DNA of 18,992 bases from positions 1 through 18,992 of the forward strand of contig CALSCO010001816.1 of assembly GCA_943704415.1 (NCBI GenBank), given 5' to 3'. Made by a program: the position numbers and the translations under genes. This stretch comes from Parvularia atlantis (Eukaryota; Opisthokonta; Rotosphaerida). Positions within the stretch are counted from its first letter, which is position 1. The number at the start of each line of letters is the position of its first letter. The notes under the pieces are model-generated. The model searched no databases. It worked only from the letters and a program-made list of their open reading frames with translations, and was not told the origin of the DNA. Of this stretch, positions 1-9,100 are shown piece after piece.

Positions 1-1
1 C

Positions 2-88
2 AAGCTCCGCTTCGACACCGAGGTCGAGCTGACCTACTTCAAGAACGGCGGCATCCTCCAGTACATGCTGCGCAAGCTGTCGGTGTGA
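2..88 (+). CDS. Aconitate hydratase, C-terminal end (partial gene)
   Basis: Only the last 28 codons are in the window; the gene enters from the left edge and stops at TGA 86-88. The peptide contains FDTEVELTYFKNGGILQYML, the extreme C-terminus of the cytosolic aconitase/IRP1 branch of the family (animal IRP1 ends with a very similar VELTYF-NGGILNYM stretch). The enzyme interconverts citrate and isocitrate with a [4Fe-4S] cluster; the cluster cysteines lie outside the window. The match covers a short but highly conserved tail, so the family call is good, while IRP1-like RNA binding cannot be judged. The stop lies 53 bp before the start of the next gene on the same strand. Confidence 0.85.
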   Translation, partial: KLRFDTEVELTYFKNGGILQYMLRKLSV

Positions 89-141
89 GTCGTGTCTGTG
101 TGTGCGTGTGTGTCGTGGCAGAACTTGACTTGTCTCGTGCA

Positions 142-1140
142 ATGATCGAGGAGAGCGCGGTGACGGAGCTGGTGACGCAGGTCGGCGGGCACCGCACCGA
201 TCTGGCCAAGGCGCAGAAAGGCGCGTGCCTCGTGCCCGCCTGCTCACCGTCCGCGCATCGACTGACTGCACGTCGCAGGCATGAAGCAGGTTGCCGGCGG
301 GCGCTGGGTGCTCAAGCCGCTCGACGAGGGCGCGCGGTCGCAGCGCGAGCTCGCGTTCTACCTGCGCGTGGCAGGAGCGGAGAACGGCGTCGACGAGGAC
401 GACGTGACGCAGCTGCGCGCACTCGTGCCGGCCTTCAGCCGCGTCGTCGCCGTGAACCACGACGGGCCTGCCGCGCAGCCGCAGCGCTACATCGAGATGG
501 AGGACCTGTGTGCTGGATGCAAGCGCCCGTGCGTCGGCGACTTCAAGATCGGGCGGCACACGTACGACCACGCCGCCGCGCCCGACAAGCGCGCCAAGGA
601 GGACGGCAAATACCCGTGGCAGGCCGTCCTCGGCTTCCGCATCACGGGCATGCGCGTGCGTGCGCCGCGCTGCCTCGTCCGATCTGGCCTCGCTCACGTC
701 GACTGACGGTGCAGATCTACAGCCCCGCCGAAGACACCTTCCGCGACTACGACCGCTTCTACGGCCGCGCGCTCGACGACCGCACCGTCGCCCGCGGCAT
801 CCGCGCGTTCCTCCAGGGCGACATCGGGCCCGTGCGCGCCGACGTCGCCCGCGCCGTCGTGGACGAGCTTGCGCGGCTCGTGGCCTGGTTCGAGCGCCAG
901 CGCGTGCTCCGGTTCAGCGCGGCGTCGGTGCTGATCGTGTACGAGGGTGTGCTGGGCACGCCCGCGCGGGCGACCGCGCGCCTGATCGACTTTGCCCACA
1001 CCTACGCCGTCGACGAGCTGCCGGCTGACGTGCGCGCGGACGGCCGCGACGAGAGCTCGCTGTTTGGACTGCGCTCCCTGCGGGACCGCTTTGCCGAGCA
1101 GTGCATTGACGGCGCGGGCGCGGCACATGTAGAAAGCTGA
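142..1140 (+). CDS. IPMK: Inositol polyphosphate multikinase-like kinase (IPK family)
   Basis: Three exons: 142-220, 279-655 and 715-1140, giving 293 aa. IPK-family enzymes phosphorylate soluble inositol phosphates using ATP. Visible motifs are QVGGH at residues 13-17 (the family's N-terminal VGGH box), the inositol-binding signature PxxxDxKxG as PCVGDFKIG at 110-118 (D114, K116), SAASVLIVYEG near residue 220 and the metal-binding IDFAH at 243-247. The short length fits IPMK/Arg82 better than IP6K or IP3K. Intron 2 (656-714) is GTGCGT...CTGAC...CAG. Intron 1 (221-278) must start with GC to keep QVGGH in frame with the next exon; the nearby GT at 225 breaks the frame. If exon 1 were dropped, Met 281 could start a shorter protein lacking QVGGH. 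The gene converges on the bZIP gene, with 54 bp between the stops. Confidence 0.9.
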   Translation: MIEESAVTELVTQVGGHRTDLAKAQKGACLVPACSPSAHRLTARRRHEAGCRRALGAQAARRGRAVAARARVLPARGRSGERRRRGRRDAAARTRAGLQPRRRREPRRACRAAAALHRDGGPVCWMQAPVRRRLQDRAAHVRPRRRARQARQGGRQIPVAGRPRLPHHGHARACAALPRPIWPRSRRLTVQIYSPAEDTFRDYDRFYGRALDDRTVARGIRAFLQGDIGPVRADVARAVVDELARLVAWFERQRVLRFSAASVLIVYEGVLGTPARATARLIDFAHTYAVDELPADVRADGRDESSLFGLRSLRDRFAEQCIDGAGAAHVES

Positions 1141-1194
1141 ACAGAAGGGTGTGTGTGCTATAGACAAAGTGGGTGTTGGGGGGAAGGTCACTGC

Positions 1195-2570
1195 TCAGCG
1201 CTGGCGCTCGAGCTGGTGCAGGCGCGCCCGCAGCTTGGCGTTCTCCGTCTGCAGCGCCGCGTTCTGCGCGAGAAGGTCGCGGTTCTTGGCCTCAAGCTCG
1301 GTGTAGAACTGCTGCTTGCGCTCGCGGCACTTCTTCGCCGCCAGCCGGTTCTTCTCCTGCCGCACGCGCAGGCGCTCCTGGCGCGCCGCGAGCTCCTCGG
1401 GCGTCTTGGCGCGGTTGCGGCCGCTGCTGCCGCGCGACCCGCCCGACGGCGACGACCCGCCGTGGCGCGACGAGCCGCCGCCGACCTTGCGCGCCTGGCC
1501 GGGCGCGCGCACCCGCGACGACAACTGGCCGGAACGCGACCGCCCGCCCGAGGCCGACTTGCGCTTGCCGTGCCGCCCGCTCGACTCGTAGTCGTCGTCG
1601 TCCTCGTCGATCGGCTCGCCGTCCGACGACAGTGTCTCGTCCGAATCCGAGTTGGACTCCTTGTCCTCGTCCTCATCGTCCTCGTCCTCGTCCTCCTCAC
1701 CCTCGTCCTCGCCCACATCCATCTTGTCGTGCCGCTTCGCCGCCGCCGGGGCCGGAGTCGCGTCCATCGCGGGCCTGTCGGGCGCGCCACCCGCTGCCGG
1801 CCGGGACGCTGTGTGCGCCGCAGCCGAGGCAGCCGTGGCCGTGGCCGCCGCCGCCGTCGCCGTCGCCATCGGGCCGGCCGAGTCGGGTGAGGTCGAGGCG
1901 CGTCGCCGTGCCCCGCGCGTCGTCATGACGGCCGCGCTCGCGGGCGTCGTCGCACCACTCGTCGCGGCCGCCGCCGCTGCCGTCGCCGTCGCCGTCGCCG
2001 CCGCCGCACGCTGCTGCGCCTGCGCCTTTGCCTTTGCCTGGGCCTCGGCCACCGCCTGCGATGTCTTGATGGCCGCGTCGAGCGCGACCATCTCGCCCTC
2101 CTCGATGCTGTCGTCGTCCACGGCCGTGTCCTCGTCCTCGTGCTTGATCGGCACACGGCGTGCGTCGCTCTGCGCAGTGTAGTTGTCGACCGTCGACGAC
2201 ACGAGCCGCGCCAGGGCCGACGCGCCCGCGCCCTTGCTCGTGGTCGGGGTGGACGTTCCCGTGAACATGCCCGAGTTGCGGCGCGAGAGCGGGCGCGACG
2301 CCGGCTTGGACGCGGGCCACTCGGCCGGCGGCAGGGCCACGCTGACCCAGTCGTCGCCCGCGTCGGCCGTGTTGGGCCACACAAAGTCGCCGTTGGTGGG
2401 CGAGACGAGCGCGGCGGTGGCGGGGCTGGCGGTGCTCATGTCTGACACGCGCAACTGTCAGCGATCAGCGAGCACGCAGAGCGAAGAGCGCACGCACCAG
2501 GCACGACGTGCACGTTCTGCAGAGGCGTGATGGGGCTGCGCGCCGGAAAGGCGTCCAGGTGCGGGTGCAT
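1195..2570 (-). CDS. bZIP transcription factor, ATF/CREB-like
   Basis: Exon 1 is 2498-2570 and exon 2 is 1195-2441, giving 439 aa. The C-terminal 70 residues form a bZIP: the basic region has KNRLAAKKCRERK (the invariant N-x7-R), followed by five leucines at exact heptad spacing. A strongly acidic Glu/Asp/Ser run lies mid-protein, with alanine- and threonine-rich stretches between. Basic regions of this kind in the ATF/CREB group bind TGACGTCA-type sites, and a perfect one lies in the shared promoter at 3248. The single intron (2442-2497, GTGCGT...CTGAC...CAG) is inferred. It joins a 24-codon leader to the long exon in frame and explains why the Met at 2439 sits directly after a splice-like CAG. 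Without it the protein would start at 2439 (or 2454). A further CTGAC...CACAG just upstream of 2570 could mark a 5'UTR intron. Confidence 0.87.
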
Positions 2571-2661
2571 CTGCTGTGCGGCGCCGGTGGTCAGCCGTCG
2601 TGTCCGAACGAGCGCGCCGAAAAAGCGCCTAGTGCACAAGGGTGATCGTGCGTCAGCCCCG

Positions 2662-2662
<1 letters not shown>

Positions 2663-2693
<31 letters not shown>
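2663..2693. repeat. (CA)n microsatellite
   Basis: An uninterrupted CA dinucleotide tract of about 15 units, roughly 95 bp upstream of the inferred bZIP start codon on the opposite strand. Likely length-variable; no coding role. Confidence 0.97.
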
Positions 2694-2695
<2 letters not shown>

Positions 2696-3083
2696 GGCCC
2701 CACGCGCGCCCACGTGCCGCGGCCACGGCCGGCGGCCCCCCCTTCCTCCCCGTTGCGGCCGACGTGGCTTTGGCGCCACGGGACCCGCCATCATCCCCAA
2801 CGTTCCCCAGTCCCCGTGCTTTTGTGCTGTGCGCGCATTTTATCGCCGCGCTGCAGGCTGGACGGCACGGCGCACGACCACGCCAACGGCAGCCGCGAGG
2901 GGCAGCGGCAGCAGCGCGGGGCAAAAACTGCCGCCGTTTTTTTTGCCAGACCGCGGGTGATCCGTCCGCCGTGCCCCGCCCGCTCAGCACAGCCGCGCCT
3001 CCTCCCTTGCGCGCGCCCACGCAGCCACCGCGCGCGCGCCCCAGCCGCCAGAGCCGCGCGAAGACGAAGCGCGCGTCACGCGA

Positions 3084-3131
3084 CAGAAACGTGCCGGTCG
3101 CTCGCGCGCGCGCGCGCCAGAAACGTGCCGG
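3084..3131 (+). repeat. Direct repeat CAGAAACGTGCCGG, two copies
   Basis: Identical 14-mers at 3084-3097 and 3118-3131, start to start 34 bp, separated by a CG-alternating stretch. The A-rich centre stands out in this GC-rich DNA. Position in the shared promoter suggests a protein-binding site, but I do not recognise the factor. Confidence 0.7.
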
Positions 3132-3150
3132 CCGCCAGGGAAACCCCGAA

Positions 3151-3232
3151 ATGGCCACGTCAACAAATATGGCCGCGACCGGAGCCCGCATGGCCGCGGA
3201 GTGGGCGCACTGAGGCAGAAACATGGCCGCGG
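3151..3232 (+). repeat. Cluster of four ATGGCC(G/A)CG motifs
   Basis: Copies start at 3151 (ATGGCCACG), 3169 (ATGGCCGCG), 3190 (ATGGCCGCGG) and 3223 (ATGGCCGCGG), with irregular spacing of 18, 21 and 33 bp. They resemble the core of YY1-type promoter elements, but that match is only a resemblance. None opens a plausible reading frame, so these are unlikely to be start codons. Confidence 0.55.
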
Positions 3233-3247
3233 TCGGCCCGCCGGCGC

Positions 3248-3255
3248 TGACGTCA
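3248..3255. promoter_or_regulatory. Palindromic cAMP response element TGACGTCA
   Basis: A perfect 8-bp CRE 232 bp upstream of the RPS13 start codon, in the promoter shared with an ATF/CREB-like bZIP gene. An additional half-site (GACGTCAC) lies at 3401-3408. Binding by the neighbouring bZIP would give autoregulation; this is inference. Confidence 0.6.
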
Positions 3256-3385
3256 TCGCGTCCTTTGCGCGGTCGGCCACGCTCTCGCGTCGCGGCGGTG
3301 TGCGCCGTGCATGACCCACACCCCCGCACACCGCGCACGCGTCGGCGCGGCTCGCGGATGCGCCGAAGACGGGGCGGCGTGGGGC

Positions 3386-3393
3386 CCAATCAG
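3386..3393 (+). promoter_or_regulatory. CCAAT box
   Basis: CCAATCAG matches the extended NF-Y/HAP recognition core (CCAATCA) in the correct orientation about 95 bp before the RPS13 start codon, a usual position for such a box. Confidence 0.5.
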
Positions 3394-3486
3394 CGCCCGC
3401 GACGTCACCCACGCCATGATGTGGCCACGTGGTCGGCCTTTTTCCTTTCCGTCGTCGTCGCGCCGCCGTCGTACGCCGCACCAGCC

Positions 3487-4370
3487 ATGGGCCGCATGCA
3501 CACGCCCGGGTACGTCGCGTCGTGCACGCACAGCGAGAAGGGGGCGGCGCGAAGGGGGGGAAGGGACACGGCGGCGGTGGCGGCGCACGCATCACACGCT
3601 TCACGCACGACGCCCGTCTTTTCTTTCCTCTGTGGCCGCACCCCCGCCTCATCGCGCTCACCGCGCTGCACGCCACACGCGCGCGCCACACACGCCACGC
3701 CGCGCCGCACGTGCACTGACGGCGCGCGCAAACGCACAGCAAGGGCATCTCGCGCTCGGCCAAGCCGTACCGCCGCTCGGCGCCCTCGTGGCTGAAGGTG
3801 CACAGCGGCGCGCGCCCCGTCCGCCCTCTGCCCCGCGCTGAGCACGCGCACGCGCGGCGTAGACCTCGGCCAGCGAGGTCGTGGACCAGATCTGCAAGCA
3901 CGCCAAGAAGGGCATGACGCCCTCGCAGATCGGCGTTGTCCTGCGCGACTCGCACGGTGCGCCTCCACGTTCGCGCCCTCCGTGGCCTGACGTCGCCCCG
4001 CGCACGGCCGCGGCGTGCAGGCATCACCCAGGTGCACTCGGTCACGGGCAACAAGATTGTGCGCATCCTCAAGGCCAACGGCCTCGCGCCGGAGCTGCCG
4101 GAGGACTTGTACCACCTGATCAAGAAGGCGGTCAACGTGCGCAAGCACCTCGAGAAGCAGCGCAAGGACAAGGACAGCAAGTTCCGCCTCATCCTGATCG
4201 AGTCGCGCATCCACCGCCTGGCGCGCTTCTACCGCACCAACGGCACGCTGCCGCCCAACTGGAAGTAGTGCGTATTGTGCAACGTGCACTGTGGGCGCGG
4301 GGTTTGCTCACGCACGCAAACGCGCCGCCTGCGCAGCGAGTCGGCGACGGCGTCGGCCATGGTCGCATGA
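3487..4370 (+). CDS. RPS13: 40S ribosomal protein S13 (uS15)
   Basis: Five exons: 3487-3509, 3740-3797, 3863-3956, 4021-4267 and 4337-4370, giving 151 aa, the same length as the human protein. Recognisable blocks are [10 protein letters not shown] at the N-terminus, [46 protein letters not shown], then [10 protein letters not shown] and LPPNWKYES near the end. It is a structural protein of the small ribosomal subunit. The apparent TAG at 4266-4268 is not the true stop: a GTGCGT donor at 4268 and a GCGCAG acceptor at 4336 restore the conserved YES-TASA-VA tail and end at TGA 4368-4370. Intron 1 is 230 nt, far longer than the others (64-69 nt here), and carries CTGAC near its 3' end. A pyrimidine-rich stretch precedes the start. 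Confidence 0.97.
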
Positions 4371-4825
4371 GCGCGCGTGCACCAGAGCGCGGGCGAGCTA
4401 CGCAAACGGAAAAAAAAAAAAAATCCCCGCAAGAGAGAGAGAGAGAGAGCGAGGGAGTGAACGCCGGCTGCTGCCGCACGCCGCTCCCCCGCGCGCACAT
4501 GCGCACTGTGCTGTGCTGTGTGTTGTGGTGCATGGATGGCGTGTGACCGAACGCGTGCTGAGGCCGGCGCGCGCGCGCACGACCCATAAGCTGCGGCGGG
4601 CGCGCGCGTGCAGGCCGCGCAGGTCCGCGTGGTACTCGCGTAGCTTCACAAACATGAACTCGGCGCGCCATAACTGCACCCGCGGGCGCCGCGCTTCCAC
4701 GTCCGCGCATTTCGGGTGCTGTAATGCGCGCCCAGAACCACAACAGGCCCCATCCACTCCGGCAGTGACCGCTGAGCCGCCGGCACTAAGGCGGGCCGAC
4801 ATTCATCCATCGTACACACGACTGC
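4371..4825. other. Gene-poor spacer between RPS13 and the TMEM184-like gene
   Basis: 455 bp between converging stop codons. It contains an A14 run (about 4410-4423), a (GA)n tract (about 4432-4449) and alternating CG stretches. A minus-strand open frame (4398-4802) includes a short stretch of natural-looking sequence (EFMFVKLREYHADLRGLHAR), but the rest is low-complexity and it lacks a recognisable domain, so I do not call a gene. Both 3'UTRs and polyadenylation sites must lie here; no clear AATAAA was seen. Confidence 0.55.
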
Positions 4826-6096
4826 TCAGACGCGCAGCGTCAAGGGAACGTCGTCCATCTGCACCTCGTCCGTCAGCATCGCCGACTCGGTCGTTACGCT
4901 GTCGTTGCCGCCCGACGTCGCAGACTCGGGCAGCGCGATCTCCGTGTCGGTCTGGTCCATCTCGATCCCGCCCTCGCCGTGCTTGACCATCTTCTCGTCG
5001 GCGGGGAAGACGCGCGGGAAGACAAACGCGAGCACGGCCATCTCGACGCAGATCAGAAAGTACTGCCGGCCAGGAGGGTTTGAGCAAGAGCGCGCGCGCG
5101 AGCCCGGCACACGCCGCACCAGGAAGCGGTACGTGCGCTGCGCCGACGACATGCCGTCGGCCGGCGGGATGACCTGCCGCGCGGCCATCGCGCCAAAGAT
5201 GAAGTTTTGGCTGCGGACGGCGTGAGCAGCCAGCCCCACCGCGACGCTCCGGACGCACATGACGTTGAGGAAGATGACCAGCTTGATGATCAGGAACTTA
5301 CTGATGATGTTGTACACGCGCAGGATTGGCCGGGCGAAGCGGTAGAAGGCGATGAGCGCGACCATCGCCACGCAGAGGCTTATGCCCTTGAGCGCGGCCA
5401 GGTACAGGAACGGCGACGAGAGCGAGATCTCTTGCGTCATGAGGCGGAAGTGCTCCAGCCCCGCCTGCGCACGCACCCGCCACGCATCAGCCACCACTCA
5501 CCCGACGCGCACGGCAGCCCGCACCTGCACCAGGGTGATCAGCGGCTTGACGGCGACAAACTGCAGCACACAGATCTGGATGTAGTACAGCGTCTTGCTG
5601 CGGGCCGGCGAGCGTGCGTGCGTGCGTGAGCGCCGATGCGCGTGCACACGTGCAGCCCACGCACTCGTGCGGCTGCAGGTGGAACCACAGGATGCGCACG
5701 GGCGGCTGCGCGCGGATGCGCCGGACGGTGCCGTCGTACCCGCCCATGTACGACTTCATCAGCTCCATGAAGTGGTAGATCGCGAAGACCTCGTACGTGT
5801 CCACGAGCACGAGCACGTACAGCGACAGCTCCGGGAAGAGCACGCAGAACCACGAGAGCAGGGCGTACACCTGGGGGGGCGGATGCGCGCGTGCGCGGCG
5901 ATAAACGGACCGGCAACGCGCGGCATCGGCCCGCGCGCACGGGGATGATCGTCGAGATGAGCACCGTGTGCTTCTGGCACGCGAAGCCCTGCCAGTGCTG
6001 CAGGCACCGGTCGATGTAGCGCGCGGCCACGGCCACGGCCACGAGGCTGCTCAGCGCCGCCACGACCCCCATCAGGAGGCTGAGCGTAGCCAGCAT
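4826..6096 (-). CDS. TMEM184 / OST-alpha-like seven-helix membrane protein (DUF300)
   Basis: Five exons read right to left: 5941-6096, 5665-5870, 5525-5597, 5120-5464 and 4826-5062, giving 338 aa. The product is an integral membrane protein of the solute-transporter-alpha family. The first helix is residues 4-28. The family core then follows: HTVLISTIIPVYALLSWF, the YEVFAIYHFMELMKSYMGG block, QFVAVKPLI, and KFLIIKLVIFLNV before the last helices (YFLICVEMAVLAFVF). The C-terminal tail is cytosolic-looking and rich in Asp, Glu, Ser and Thr. Family members include animal OST-alpha (bile-acid/steroid export) and plant and fungal proteins of unclear transport role, so substrate is unknown. The start at 6096 fits where family members begin; it lies only 36 bp from the divergent NTE start. 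Confidence 0.88.
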
Positions 6097-6132
6097 CCCT
6101 GTCAAGTCCCGCGCTTTGTGAAGTGCAGCGTG

Positions 6133-9100
6133 ATGGACGGCATCATCCTTGTGCTGCAGGAGGCGCGTGGCCATCGCTCCGCGCGTCTTTGTGGCTCACC
6201 CGTGCGCGCCGTGCAGGTCTTCAACGTCTCGTCGGCGGTTGGCCTCGTGGTCTCGTCCGTGTTGTTCATCGCGGCCGTGCTGCTCGTCGGTGCGGCGGGC
6301 GGGCGGCGGGCGCTCGATCGCGCTGACGGCGCGCGGCGATGCAGTGCGAAGACGGCAGGCCGCGCCGCAGCTCGAGCCACGCCTGGGCCATGACCACGAC
6401 CTTGCGTCCGAGATGCTCTTCCAGGTGCGGGGCGCGAACGCACCACTTCGACGCTCACAGCGTGCGCGCAGGACATGCCCTTCACGCAGGAGCTCCCGAC
6501 CGAGATGCTCGCGTTCCTGGCCTCGATCGAGGTCCTCGGCTTCTTCGAGGAGCCCGTGTTCATGGAGCTTGTCAAGCACATCCAGACGGTCAAGCTCGCG
6601 CCGCGCACGCCGCTCTTCCGCAAGGGCGACCTCGACCGCAGGTGCGGTGTGCGCGCGCGCGCGTCTCGCCGCACCGGCTGATCGATCGCTCGCAGCCTGT
6701 ACATCGTCACCAAGGGCCTCGTGCGCGTCTACGCCGATGACCTGGTGAACGAGGTGCGTCGTGTTGCTGTCGCACCGCCTGTTCTCTCACCCGGCCGCGC
6801 CAGGACCACCTGATCAACGAGGTCGGCGCGGGCCACAGCGTCACGTCGCTATTCAGCATCCTCACGATCCTCACGCGCCAGGAGGCCCTGCCGCTCAACG
6901 TCACGGCGATCACCGAGGCACGCGCACCATCCACACGCGCAGCACACGCAGTGGTCTGAGCGCGGGGCCGCAGGAGGACACAGACCTCGTCAAGCTGCCG
7001 ATGGAGGCCTTCACGGGCGTGATGGACAAGTTCCCCGGCGCGGTCACGCAGATCGTGCAGGTCATCGTCACGCGGTTCCAGCGCGTCACCTTTGCCACGC
7101 TCAACAAGTACTTTGGCCTGACGGGCGAGCTCATCAGCGCTGAGTCGTCCTCGAAGCGCCTCTTCCCGCTGCCCAAGGTGCGCTGCCGCCTGTGCTCGCT
7201 CTTCCACGGTGCTCACGCCGCGCACAGCCGATGGCCGAGCTCAGCGGCGGCGAGCTGCGCGCGGCCGTCAGCCACGCCATGTGCGCCGTGCTTGGCGTGG
7301 CCGGCGGCGAGCAGGACGGCGCCGCCAAGCCGGACGACATCGAGACGCTCGTCGCCGGCGAGGTGTGCAGAACGGCCGACCGCCTGCGCGCACTCAACGC
7401 ACCCCGCAGCTGGAGTTTCACGCCTTTGCCAAGGACAGCGTCCTGCTCGCGATCGACGCGCGCACGACCGGCCTGTACTACGTCGTCGATGTGCGTCGCG
7501 CGCTGACAGCAGCGCACCATCGCTCACGCGGCGGCGCCAGGGCACCCTGCGCGTGAGTATGGAGCAGGGCGCGGGCCGGCGGCGCACGCTGCACGATGTC
7601 TCGGCGGGCGGCGTCGCGGGCTTCCTAACCGTGCTGACGGGCTTCCCGTCGTTTATCGAGATCACGGCGGTGACGGACGTGCGCATCGGTCACCTGTCCA
7701 AGGCCAAGTGCGTGGCGCACCCTGCGTCATGCCCGGCGTGCTCATGCGCATGTCGCCAGCCTCGATAAGCTGCTCGACCTGCACCCGTCGCTCTGGATCG
7801 TGCTCGCCCGCAGCCTCATTCCAGAGCTGTCGCCGCTCGTGCGCCAGATCGACTTTGCGCTCGACTGGGTGCACATCAACTCGGGTGCGCAACGACACAC
7901 CGGCGTGGCGCGCGCGCGTGCGCACTGACCGCCGCGGACCGCAGGCAACGTGTTGTACCAGCAGCACGACGCGAGCAACGCCATCTTCTTCGTGCTCAAC
8001 GGGCGCCTGCGGTCGATGCAGCCGCCCAGCGGAGAGGGCCGGCGCACGGCCGAGCTGCTGGCCGAGCACGGCCAGGGCGAGTCGGTTGGGGATCTGGAGG
8101 TGCTGACCGAGACGCCGTACCGCGACAATGTCTTTGCCGTGCGCGACAGCGAGCTCGCGCGCATCCCGAAGCTGCTCTTCCGCTCGCTCACGATCCGCTT
8201 CCCGCACGTGCGTCGCACGCGCGATGGCCGTGCCAGCGCGCTGACGCTGCCAGCACGCATGCAGGTCACCATCCAGACGTCGCGCATCGTCGCCGTGCGC
8301 TCGCAGGAGCGGCTCATGCAGAGCCAGGCACGCGCACAGCGATCACGCAAGTACTCGCTGACAACGCGCGCGCCAACGGCAGATGGGGCCGCGCCAGCGC
8401 AACATCCGCACGGTCGCGCTGCTGCCGGCGAGCGGTGACGTGCCGATTGAAGGATTCTCGCGCGCGCTGCAAGACGCCCTGGCCGCGCACGCGCCCAGCC
8501 TGCTGCTCAACAGTGCGGTCGTGCTCAAGCACCTGGGCAAGAACGCGTTCAACCGCGTGGGCAACATCAAGCTGCTGTCGTGGCTGGAGGAGCTGGAGGA
8601 GTCGCACCGGACCGTGCTCTACCTGGCCGACCAGGTCAACTCGCCCTGGACGCGCCGGTGCATCCGCCAGGCCGACGTCATTCTCGTCGTCGCCCTGGCC
8701 GCGCGCGACGCCGCCCTGGGCGACTTTGAGCTGATGCTGCAGCGCAACGTCAAGTCGACCGCGCGCAAGGAGCTCGTCCTGCTGCACGAGCGCCGCGACG
8801 TCGCCTCGGGCACGACCTACCGCTGGCTCAGCAAGCGCCCGTGGGTGCACACGCACCACCACGTGCACCTGCAGTCGGCCTGGTCGCGGCCGGCCCCGCC
8901 CGCGGTCGTCGCCGCGCAGGCGTTTGACGGCGCCAGCCCGCTCTCGGCCACGACCACGCCCTCGCCCGGGTCACCCTCGCCCTCGGGCTGGTCCACGCCC
9001 ACGCCCACATCGGTCTCGTCGATCGCGTCGTCGACCGCGGCGGCCGCGGCGGCGCTGCAAGTGCGGTCGGACGTGGCGCGGCTGGCGCGGCACCTGACGG

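Larger units (their letters stand above)
2571..3486. promoter_or_regulatory. Shared divergent promoter region between bZIP and RPS13 genes
   Basis: About 0.9 kb between two divergent start codons. I see no convincing gene; long open frames here are low-complexity Arg/Ala/Pro products of GC-rich DNA. It holds a (CA)n tract, a 14-nt direct repeat, four ATGGCC motifs, a palindromic CRE at 3248, a second CRE half-site (GACGTCAC at 3401) and a CCAAT box at 3386. The CRE and CCAAT elements are nearer RPS13; the (CA)n is nearer the bZIP gene. No tRNA or snoRNA signature was seen. Confidence 0.6.

Noticed and set aside
225-278. Ordinary GT-AG form of IPMK intron 1 using the GT at 225
   Set aside because: It puts the following conserved sequence out of frame; only the GC donor at 221 keeps both sides in frame.
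1188-2380. Long open frames overlapping the bZIP gene in other frames and on the plus strand
   Set aside because: Arg-rich or Ala/Val-rich shadows of a GC-rich coding exon; only the bZIP frame has a recognisable domain.
2527-3213. Long plus-strand open frame in the bZIP/RPS13 intergenic region
   Set aside because: It translates the (CA)n tract and gives low-complexity Arg/Ala/Pro sequence without a domain; typical of stop-poor GC-rich DNA.
3510-3739. snoRNA (such as U14, hosted by RPS13 introns in animals) inside the long RPS13 intron 1
   Set aside because: No box C (TGATGA) with a matching box D in a suitable arrangement was seen.
4021-4268. RPS13 ending at TAG 4266-4268, truncated by 11 residues
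   Set aside because: A well-formed intron at 4268-4336 restores the conserved C-terminus and the standard 151-residue length.
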